Assembly (NCBI GenBank): GCA_905235695.1
Contig: CAJOMW010000016.1
Coordinates: 1-12,246 of the forward strand
Length of the DNA: 12,246 bases
Source: an uncultured Clostridia bacterium
Lineage (GTDB): Bacteria; Bacillota; Clostridia; Oscillospirales; CAG-382
Direction: 5' to 3'
Part shown: one piece after another, positions 6,305 through 12,246 of the stretch
Layout of the letters: each line of letters starts with the position of its first letter
Numbering within the stretch: position 1 is the first letter of the stretch
The notes under the pieces: model-generated
Database searches by the model: none
What the model saw: the letters and a program-made list of their open reading frames with translations, nothing else
Told to the model about the DNA's origin: nothing
Position numbers and translations under genes: made by a program

Positions 6305-7165
6305 ATGCAGACGGATTTGTTTGAACAGATCAAAGCGACAAAGGACGAAATGTCAAAGAGCCATAAGCTCATAGCCTCGTATATTCTCGAGCACGGCGAA
6401 AAGGCGGCATATCTTACGGCGACAAAGCTCGGAGCAAACGTTGGAGTTTCGGAGAGCACGGTCGTGCGCTTTGCCATTGAGCTCGGCTTTTCGGGATATC
6501 CCGATTTCCAGAGCGAGCTTCAGAAGAGCCTCCGCTCAAAGCTCACCGCACTCCAGAGGATTGATGTCGCCGACAACCTTATCGGAAAGGGAAATATAGT
6601 CCATTCGGTAATAGCCGCAGACATGAACAATATGAAATTGTCGCTCTCAAGCCTTGACGAAAAGTCTTTTGACCGTGCGGTAGACGCTATATGCGGTGCT
6701 GAGAACATATACATCATAGGCAAGCGCTCCGCAAATATGCTTGCCGAATTCATGCACCACTACTTCAGATATATATTCAATAAAGTTCACCTCATCGGCT
6801 CCAACAACACGAGCGAGCTCTTTGAGGAGATATTTAAAATATCCGAGAAAGACGTGCTCATAGCTATATCTTATCCGAGATACTCAAAGCGTACCAAGAC
6901 AGCCGCAGAGTTTGCAAAGCAGCGCGGAGCAAAGGTCATAGCGCTTACCGACAGCGACCGCTCTCCGATAACGGCTTTTGCCGACATCAAGCTGTTTGCA
7001 AGGAGCGACATGGCGTCTTTTGTCGATTCTCTCGTCGCGCCTCTCAGCATTATTAACGCTCTCATAGTCGCCGTAGGCAGAAAGAACAGGGATAGCCTCG
7101 AAAAGAACTTTGGCGATCTCGAAAAGATATGGGACGCATACGACGTATACGAAGCGCCAAACTGA
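6305..7165 (+). CDS. RpiR/MurR-family transcriptional regulator (HTH + SIS domain)
   Basis: The protein has 286 residues, normal for the family. It has an N-terminal helix-turn-helix of the HTH_6/RpiR type (about 1-77), with the recognition region VSESTVVRFAIELGFSGYPDF at about 48-68. A SIS sugar-phosphate-binding domain follows (about 125-265), including IIGKRSANMLAEF, ISYPRYSKRT (188-197) and VDSLVAPLSIINALI. Such proteins usually sense a phosphosugar and control sugar, amino-sugar or sialic-acid genes; the ligand here cannot be told. The ATG at 6305 is chosen because GGAAGG (6288-6293) lies 11 nt upstream and the in-frame TTG at 6221 is the promoter -35. It is the first gene of a unit leading to cmk, plsC and ispH-rpsA, with the flavoprotein gene starting 4 nt after its stop. 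Autoregulation is plausible but not shown. Confidence 0.9.
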   Translation: MQTDLFEQIKATKDEMSKSHKLIASYILEHGEKAAYLTATKLGANVGVSESTVVRFAIELGFSGYPDFQSELQKSLRSKLTALQRIDVADNLIGKGNIVHSVIAADMNNMKLSLSSLDEKSFDRAVDAICGAENIYIIGKRSANMLAEFMHHYFRYIFNKVHLIGSNNTSELFEEIFKISEKDVLIAISYPRYSKRTKTAAEFAKQRGAKVIALTDSDRSPITAFADIKLFARSDMASFVDSLVAPLSIINALIVAVGRKNRDSLEKNFGDLEKIWDAYDVYEAPN

Positions 7166-7169
7166 TGAT

Positions 7170-8444
7170 ATGAGCGAAAAGATTGCGATAATCGGCGGCG
7201 GAGCCGCAGGGCTCATGTGCGCGTGTATTGCCTCGGACGGCGGATGTGACGTGACGCTCTTTGAAAAAAACAGGTCGGAGAGAATTATAGACAGCGAGAG
7301 GGCGTTTGATAACGCATATCTCGGGAAAAAGCTGCTTATAACCGGCAAAGGCAGATGCAACCTCACCAACGACTGCTCTCTCGACGATTTTCTTTCGAGC
7401 GTGCCCACAAACTCAAAGTTCCTTTACGCCGCATATAACGCATTTCCGCCGCGCAAGGTTATGGAGTATTTTGAGAGCATAGGCGTTCCGCTGAAGGTCG
7501 AGAGGGGAAACAGGGTTTTCCCGGTTTCGGACAAGTCTCTCGACGTACTCAGAGCGCTGAAAAAAGTGCTTGCAAAGAATGGCGTAAAAGTAATAAATAA
7601 AAAGATAAGCGATATATCGTCAGGAGATGGCTTTATCCTTAAAGACGAGGACGGAGCGGAGTACCGGTTTGATAAATGCGTTGTATGCACAGGCGGCATC
7701 TCTTATCCGCAGACCGGCTCTGACGGCGACGGCTACGTCTTCGCAAGAAGGTTCGGACTCTCTGTGACGGATACCAGACCGTCCCTCGTGCCGCTCGTCT
7801 GCGAAGGCACTTCGTTTGCGGACGTTGCGGGACTCACGCTTAAAAACGTCAGCCTTTCGATAGTTGATACAGAGAAGAAAAAGACGGTATTTTCAAAGCA
7901 GGGCGAGCTTTTGTTCACACACACCGGCATTTCCGGACCGCTCGTGCTTGCCGCATCTTCTCACATGAAGGATTTTTCATGCGGAAAGTACCGAGCCGAT
8001 ATAGACTTAAAGCCGGCTCTCGACGAGCAGACTATTGATGCAAGGCTCGTATCCCTCTTTTCGCTTCACGGAAATAAAAAGCTGGAAAACGCACTGTGCG
8101 AAATGCTTCCGAAATCAATGGCGGCGCCGTTTGCAAAGTACTGCGGATCGGATCCGGAAATGCTGACAAGTTTCGTCACCAAGCAGCAGAGAAGAACTAT
8201 GTGCGCTTCATTCAAAAAGTTTTCGCTTAAAGTTTTGTCACTCGGCAGCTTCAGCGAAGCGGTTGTGACATCCGGCGGAGTAAGCGTTAAAGAGATAGAT
8301 CCGTCCACCATGCAGTCAAAAAAGGTGAGCGGCCTGTACTTTGCCGGCGAAGTTCTGGACGTTGACGCCTATACGGGCGGCTTCAATCTGCAGATAGCAT
8401 TTTCCACTGCATATCTTGCGGCAAAAAGTCTGATAGGACGTTAG
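7170..8444 (+). CDS. YhiN/HI0933-family NAD(P)/FAD-dependent oxidoreductase
   Basis: The 424-residue protein belongs to the HI0933/YhiN flavoprotein family, sometimes annotated as aminoacetone oxidase family or BaiN-like; the physiological reaction is not established for most members. The N-terminal Rossmann FAD motif IIGGGAAGL is at 7-15. The family signature TGKGRCNLTN follows at 58-67. Later come TGGISYPQTGSDGDGY, GELLFTHTGISGP, and a C-terminal FAD-contact segment GLYFAGEVLDVDAYTGGFNL (388-407). Between FEKN and GKKLL there are about 17 residues (35-51), where relatives I remember have only a few. The ATG at 7170 places the nucleotide-binding strand at the N-terminus, but there is no good ribosome binding site. 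With 4 nt from the rpiR stop, translation is probably coupled. An in-frame ATG at 7110 inside rpiR would only add residues unlike the family. Confidence 0.93.
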   Translation: MSEKIAIIGGGAAGLMCACIASDGGCDVTLFEKNRSERIIDSERAFDNAYLGKKLLITGKGRCNLTNDCSLDDFLSSVPTNSKFLYAAYNAFPPRKVMEYFESIGVPLKVERGNRVFPVSDKSLDVLRALKKVLAKNGVKVINKKISDISSGDGFILKDEDGAEYRFDKCVVCTGGISYPQTGSDGDGYVFARRFGLSVTDTRPSLVPLVCEGTSFADVAGLTLKNVSLSIVDTEKKKTVFSKQGELLFTHTGISGPLVLAASSHMKDFSCGKYRADIDLKPALDEQTIDARLVSLFSLHGNKKLENALCEMLPKSMAAPFAKYCGSDPEMLTSFVTKQQRRTMCASFKKFSLKVLSLGSFSEAVVTSGGVSVKEIDPSTMQSKKVSGLYFAGEVLDVDAYTGGFNLQIAFSTAYLAAKSLIGR

Positions 8445-8479
8445 TCATATTTAATAAATCCCCCCGAAAGGATGTTCCC

Positions 8480-9163
8480 ATGTATTCCATTGCAATAGAC
8501 GGACCCTCAGGCTCCGGAAAATCAACTCTTGCTAAGTCTCTTTCAAAGAAGCTCGGATATCTGTATATAGATACCGGCGCCATGTACAGGACGATAGGTC
8601 TTTTTGCATACCGAAACGGTATAGACCCGTCAGACGGCGAGGAAATGTCAAAGCACTTTGACGAAATAGACATAGATATAGAGTGGAAGGACGGCGCACA
8701 GCACATGTTTCTGTGCGGTGAGGACGTGACGGACTTTATAAGGACTCCCGAAATATCAATGTACGCTTCGGCTGTATCCGCCATTCCTTCCGTGCGCGAA
8801 TTTCTGCTCGACAAACAGAGAGATTTCGCAAAGCACCACAACGTCATAATGGACGGACGTGATATAGGTACCGTGATACTCCCGAACGCTGATGTGAAGA
8901 TATTCCTCCGCGCAGGCCATGCCGACCGTGCAAAGCGCCGCTATGATGAACTTATCGCAAGGGGAGAGGACGTTACTTACGAGAAGGTTCTGCGAGACAT
9001 GGAACAAAGAGACCATAACGACTCGACACGTGCTCTCGCACCGTGCGTACCTGCGGCGGACGCAGTAATACTCGACAACACCGGCTTTGAGCCGGAAGAA
9101 ACTCTCGGAAAGGCACTTGAGATAATTGATGGAAAAATCGGAATCCTCCAAGAGAAAAAATAA
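8480..9163 (+). CDS. cmk: Cytidylate (CMP/dCMP) kinase
   Basis: Cmk phosphorylates CMP and dCMP to the diphosphates with ATP in the cytoplasm, supporting nucleotide recycling and CDP-lipid precursor supply. The 227-residue protein has the P-loop GPSGSGKST at 8-16, the CMP-binding segment DTGAMYR (31-37), DGRDIGT (125-131), and the Arg/Asp-rich lid RDHNDSTR (177-184) followed by A-P-x-x-x-A-A-D-A. Length and motif order match bacterial Cmk. GAAAGGA (8466-8472) lies 7 nt before the ATG. The 35-nt gap from the flavoprotein gene contains six consecutive C and no obvious promoter or terminator, so the gene is probably read from the upstream promoter. The plsC reading frame overlaps its end. Confidence 0.96.
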   Translation: MYSIAIDGPSGSGKSTLAKSLSKKLGYLYIDTGAMYRTIGLFAYRNGIDPSDGEEMSKHFDEIDIDIEWKDGAQHMFLCGEDVTDFIRTPEISMYASAVSAIPSVREFLLDKQRDFAKHHNVIMDGRDIGTVILPNADVKIFLRAGHADRAKRRYDELIARGEDVTYEKVLRDMEQRDHNDSTRALAPCVPAADAVILDNTGFEPEETLGKALEIIDGKIGILQEKK

Positions 9164-9794
9164 CCCCAAAAAGTCGATGAGGTTATACAAGTTTCTCTCA
9201 TTCATTTTCAGCTCATTTTTAAAAGCTCTGTTTTTTGTCAAGGTAAGCGGCGAAGAAAACGTTCCGAAAAGCGGAGCGTGCTTTGTCTGCTGCAACCATA
9301 TTTCAAACTGTGATCCTGTAATACTTTCCGTTTCCGTAAAGCGGCCGCTTAGATACATGGCAAAAAAGGAGCTGTTCAATATTCCTGTATTAAAGCAGGT
9401 AATTACCGCCCTGGGAGCGTTCCCCGTAGACCGCGGCAAAGCCGATATAGGAGCCATAAAGACGTCGATTGCGCTTTTGGAGGACGGCGAAGCAGTCGGT
9501 ATTTTCCCGCAGGGCAGAAGGTGCCGTGGAATTAAGCCGACGGCAGATGGCGTAAAGAGCGGAACGGGAATGATGGTATACCGCACGCAGGTGGATGTCG
9601 TGCCTGTTGCAATAACGACGAAGAACTATAAAGTGAGACTTTTTAAGAGGATATACGTCAATATCGGAAAACCGATAAAGTTTGAAGAGTACAATGTCGG
9701 CGAAAGAAGCTCTGCGGAGTATCAGAAAATAAGCAAAGAGATTTTCGAGAGGATTGCCGCCCTTGACGAAGAATCGAGCAGATATATAAAGTGA
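9129..9794 (+). CDS. plsC: 1-acyl-sn-glycerol-3-phosphate acyltransferase (PlsC/LPLAT family)
   Basis: PlsC acylates lysophosphatidic acid to phosphatidic acid at the inner face of the membrane. The 221-residue protein has a Lys/Ser-rich N-terminus, a hydrophobic segment (about 19-37), the catalytic HX4D motif NHISNCDP (H57, D62), KKELF (79-83), GAFPVDRG (96-103), and a third motif FPQGRR (126-131) in place of the usual FPEGTR. Start choice is uncertain. ATG 9129 overlaps cmk by 35 nt and has weak GAG/AAAGG signals upstream. ATG 9177, after the cmk stop, begins directly at the hydrophobic segment (MRLYKFL) as many homologues do, but has no ribosome binding site. Neighbours cmk and ispH-rpsA are its common partners in Clostridia. 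Family membership is firm; exact acyl acceptor is inferred. Confidence 0.9.
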   Translation: MEKSESSKRKNNPKKSMRLYKFLSFIFSSFLKALFFVKVSGEENVPKSGACFVCCNHISNCDPVILSVSVKRPLRYMAKKELFNIPVLKQVITALGAFPVDRGKADIGAIKTSIALLEDGEAVGIFPQGRRCRGIKPTADGVKSGTGMMVYRTQVDVVPVAITTKNYKVRLFKRIYVNIGKPIKFEEYNVGERSSAEYQKISKEIFERIAALDEESSRYIK

Positions 9795-9806
9795 GATATT
9801 GAGAAA

Positions 9807-11960
9807 ATGGTAAAAGAGCCAAAACTTATCGTTGCAGAGAGCTGCGGCTTCTGCTTTGGCGTGCGAAGAGCCGTTGAAATGGTGTATGAGCTCAGAAAAA
9901 AGACGGATAAAAAGATTTACGTCATAGGCGAGCTGATTCACAACGAGGTCTTTATAAAAAAACTCGAAAAAGACGGCATATTGTGCATCGAAGAAAGCGC
10001 TCTCGATGAGCTTGAAAATGAAAAGGACGGGATTGTCCTCGTAATACGCACCCACGGCGCAAGCAAACAGCTCGCAGAGTATCTCGATGAAAAGGGCTTT
10101 GAATATGTCGACGCCACTTGTCCTTTTGTGAAGAGGATACACAAGATCGTCGACGAAAATTCAAAGGGCGCAGATATGACTCTGATAGCCGGAGACAAGA
10201 ACCACCCCGAGGTCATAGGCATACAAAGCTACTCCCATGCGGACACTTACGTCATATCCGACGAGTCGGAATGTGCCGATTTTGTAAATAAATATGGCAT
10301 GATAGGTGAAAACTATCTGATTTTAGTGTCACAAACAACAAATAATAATGAAAAATATGTAAATTGTCAAAAAATTATAAAAAAACTATATACAAATGCA
10401 AAAATTTTTGATACAATATGTAATGTTACGGAAGATCGCCAGATTGAAGTCGGGCGAATGGCGGAAAAAGCAAACGTGATGTTCGTAATAGGAAGCACGA
10501 AGAGCTCAAACACAAAAAAGCTCTTTGATATTTCAAAGTCCAACTGTGCGAACACCTATCTTCTCGAAACGGCGGACGATATACCCACCGGCGTTGTAGA
10601 GAAAATGATGCGTGAGTACACCGCAGAGCCTGACGCCAACGATGTCGGATTTACCGTAGGAATTACAGCAGGTGCATCAACACCTGATGATATTATAGAG
10701 GAGGTAAAAGTCAGAATATCAAATATATTGTATTCTGATGAAAAACAAACGATGGACACATCAATGATCAATGACGGAATGAGCTTCGAGGAGATGCTTG
10801 ACGCCTCATTCAAAACTCTGAGAACAGGAGAAAGAGTAAAGGGTACGATTACGTCTGTAACACCTACTGAGGCTCACGTAGACCTCGGAATCAAATACAC
10901 AGGTATGATCCCGCTTGCAGAACTCACGGACGATCCGACGGCAAAGCCGGAAGACATCGTGAAGGTCGGCGATGAAGTTGACGTAGTAGTCGTCAAGCCG
11001 AACGACGCTGAAGGCACCGTGCTTCTCTCAAAGAAGCGCATAGACGCCGACAAGAACTGGGAAGCACTCGTAGCAGCCGAAGAGAGCGGCGAAGTTCTCT
11101 CGGGTAAAGTTATCGAGATCACCAGAGGCGGTCTTGTAGCATTTACATCAAACGGCAAGGTGTTTATTCCGATTTCCCAGACAACTCTTCCGAGACGCGA
11201 AGAGCCGTATGAGGAAAAGGATCTCCAGCAGTTCCTCGGACAGACTCTCGAATTCAAGATAATCGGCACAAATGCTCAGAAGAAGCGCGCTGTTGCTTCC
11301 GTAAGACTTGTGGTTTCCGAAAGAAGAAGAGCCGAAGAGGCTAAGTTCTGGGAAAGCGTTGAAGTCGGACAGAAGTTCACCGGCAAGGTTAAGTCAATAA
11401 CAACTTACGGCGCATTCGTAGATCTCGGACCTGTTGACGGCATGGTACATATTACCGAGCTGTCCTGGAAGAGAATAAAGAATCCGAGCGAAGTGGTAAA
11501 TATAGGCGACGAGATAGACGTATATATCAAGGCTCTCGATCCCGAAAAGAAGAGAATATCCCTCGGACACAGAGTTGACGCTGACAATCCGTGGACAATC
11601 CTCGCAGATAAGTATCATGTAGATGACGTAATAGACGTCAAGGTCGTAAGCCTTACTCCTTTCGGCGCATTTGCTGAAGTTATCCCCGGTATAGACGGTC
11701 TTATCCACATCTCGCAGATATCCAACAAGAAGATAGGAAAGCCTGCGGACGTTCTCAACGTCGGCGACGTTGTTACCGTTAAGATAACCGCTATTGACTT
11801 CGAGGCAAAGAAGGTCAGCCTCTCCATAAGAGCTCTTCTCTCCGAGGAAGAAGCTGAAAAAGCAGAGGAAGCTCCTGTTGAAGAAGCAGCTGTTGAAGAA
11901 GTTGCTCCCGTTGAAGAAGCTCCCGCAGAAGAAGCGGCTGAGAGCACCGACGCTGAATAA
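9807..11960 (+). CDS. ispH-rpsA: Bifunctional IspH (HMBPP reductase) - ribosomal protein S1 fusion
   Basis: The 717-residue protein joins IspH (about 1-310) to a four-repeat S1 protein (about 335-677) with an acidic tail (678-717). IspH is the [4Fe-4S] enzyme that ends the MEP pathway, converting HMBPP to IPP and DMAPP. Its three cluster cysteines are C16 (GFCFGV), C105 (ATCPFV) and C205 (DTICNVT). Active-site segments GELIHN (41-46), NHPEV (132-136) and SQTT (175-178) are present. The S1 half has OB-fold repeats at about 341-411, 428-500, 521-588 and 606-676, of the GKVKSITTYGAFVDLG type, and would bind mRNA or the ribosome. This fusion is known from Clostridia. The gene starts 12 nt after plsC with only a weak GAG-type site. 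Codons around residues 170-205 are strikingly AT-rich. It is the last gene before a hairpin. Confidence 0.96.
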   Translation: MVKEPKLIVAESCGFCFGVRRAVEMVYELRKKTDKKIYVIGELIHNEVFIKKLEKDGILCIEESALDELENEKDGIVLVIRTHGASKQLAEYLDEKGFEYVDATCPFVKRIHKIVDENSKGADMTLIAGDKNHPEVIGIQSYSHADTYVISDESECADFVNKYGMIGENYLILVSQTTNNNEKYVNCQKIIKKLYTNAKIFDTICNVTEDRQIEVGRMAEKANVMFVIGSTKSSNTKKLFDISKSNCANTYLLETADDIPTGVVEKMMREYTAEPDANDVGFTVGITAGASTPDDIIEEVKVRISNILYSDEKQTMDTSMINDGMSFEEMLDASFKTLRTGERVKGTITSVTPTEAHVDLGIKYTGMIPLAELTDDPTAKPEDIVKVGDEVDVVVVKPNDAEGTVLLSKKRIDADKNWEALVAAEESGEVLSGKVIEITRGGLVAFTSNGKVFIPISQTTLPRREEPYEEKDLQQFLGQTLEFKIIGTNAQKKRAVASVRLVVSERRRAEEAKFWESVEVGQKFTGKVKSITTYGAFVDLGPVDGMVHITELSWKRIKNPSEVVNIGDEIDVYIKALDPEKKRISLGHRVDADNPWTILADKYHVDDVIDVKVVSLTPFGAFAEVIPGIDGLIHISQISNKKIGKPADVLNVGDVVTVKITAIDFEAKKVSLSIRALLSEEEAEKAEEAPVEEAAVEEVAPVEEAPAEEAAESTDAE

Positions 11961-11974
11961 TTCAATCTAAAAAC

Positions 11975-12009
11975 AACAGCCGGAGAGTGCGTACATTCTT
12001 CGGCTGTTT
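11975..12009 (+). terminator. Long hairpin after ispH-rpsA, probable terminator
   Basis: A 14-bp stem (11975-11988 with 11995-12008, two G-T wobbles) closes a 6-nt loop. Only TTT follows on this strand, so termination may be partial and the yqeG-like gene may be reached by readthrough. On the opposite strand the hairpin is followed by a T-rich stretch (complement of the A run 11969-11973). Confidence 0.65.
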
Positions 12010-12029
12010 CCATGTCATGCGGATAAAAA

Positions 12030-12037
12030 AAGGAGGG
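12030..12037 (+). promoter_or_regulatory. Ribosome binding site that fixes a GTG start
   Basis: AAGGAGGG ends 6 nt before GTG 12044. The in-frame ATG at 12062 is 24 nt away, too far for this site, so the GTG is preferred. Confidence 0.8.
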
Positions 12038-12043
12038 AAAAGC

Positions 12044-12246
12044 GTGTTTCTGCCGGATTATATGTTCGATACGGTATACGATGTGCCGAAAGAACTGTTT
12101 ACAGAACACGGTATAAAGTATCTGCTGTCAGACATTGACAATACGCTTGTACCTTACGAGACAGAAAAGCCGACTGAGGAGAATCTTGAGTGGTTTAAGC
12201 TCCTTTCGGACATGGGAATAAAAATTTTCTTCGTCTCAAACAACAA
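12044..12246 (+). CDS. YqeG-family HAD phosphatase, N-terminal part (cut by window end)
   Basis: Sixty-seven codons are present before the window edge. The sequence opens FLPDYMF and reaches the HAD motif I DIDNT (30-34; nucleophile Asp30, second Asp32), then a motif II-like SNN at 65-67 after a hydrophobic strand (IFFVS). This pattern, with the N-terminal LPD segment and GIKYLLSDIDNTL, fits the YqeG/HAD-IIIA family, in which some members act on phosphatidylglycerol phosphate. The substrate here cannot be determined from this fragment. The start is a GTG chosen by its strong ribosome binding site. It lies 83 nt after rpsA, beyond a hairpin with a poor T tract, so co-expression with the preceding operon is possible. 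Confidence 0.85.
   Translation, partial: MFLPDYMFDTVYDVPKELFTEHGIKYLLSDIDNTLVPYETEKPTEENLEWFKLLSDMGIKIFFVSNN

Noticed and set aside
10697..10705. Near-perfect ribosome binding site AGAGGAGGT inside ispH, possible separate start for S1
   Set aside because: No ATG, GTG or TTG lies at a usable distance; the next in-frame ATG is at 10752, 46 nt after the end of this site. It simply encodes Glu-Glu-Val.
1..12246. Mobile elements, toxin-antitoxin or defence genes
   Set aside because: Every supported gene is a core housekeeping or metabolic gene on one strand, and I saw no transposase, integrase, terminal repeats or defence domains.

Overview
This window reads as chromosomal housekeeping DNA from a Gram-positive anaerobe of the class Clostridia, probably an Oscillospirales/Ruminococcaceae-like gut lineage. 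The lineage is inferred from a T-box-controlled AspRS/GatCAB operon, the IspH-ribosomal protein S1 fusion known from Clostridia, the gene order FAD enzyme-cmk-plsC-ispH/rpsA, strong AAGGAGG-type ribosome binding sites, and frequent ATA and AGA/AGG codons. All genes lie on the + strand. I see no mobile element, tRNA, rRNA or CRISPR array.

Layout. (1) 1-743: promoter, secG with a long acidic repetitive tail, and a hairpin terminator. (2) 797-6198: a sigma-A-type promoter, a complete T-box riboswitch with its own terminator, then aspS-gatC (one fused ORF), gatA and gatB, closed by a strong intrinsic terminator. (3) 6221-12009: a new promoter, an RpiR/MurR-family regulator, a YhiN/HI0933-family flavoprotein, cmk, plsC and an ispH-rpsA fusion, closed by a long hairpin with a poor T tract. 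(4) 12044 to the window end: the start of a YqeG-type HAD phosphatase with a GTG start, cut by the window edge.

How the genes work together. The second unit looks like a self-contained module for tRNA-dependent asparagine (and probably glutamine) formation. A non-discriminating AspRS would put Asp on tRNA-Asn, and GatCAB would amidate it. The riboswitch in front has the specifier-loop string GAAC, which holds the overlapping codons GAA (Glu) and AAC (Asn), so it could sense the tRNAs of this pathway. The AspRS and GatC parts are one polypeptide, physically joining the mischarging enzyme to the amidotransferase. The third unit combines nucleotide (CMP kinase), phospholipid (PlsC), isoprenoid (IspH) and translation (S1) functions behind a sugar-phosphate-type regulator.

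Most of the window is well-understood core biology. The items most worth a second look are the AspRS-GatC fusion, the overlapping specifier, the acidic repeat tail of SecG, and a 100-bp patch of 17% GC (hand count) inside ispH. I found nothing that justifies claiming a wholly new system.
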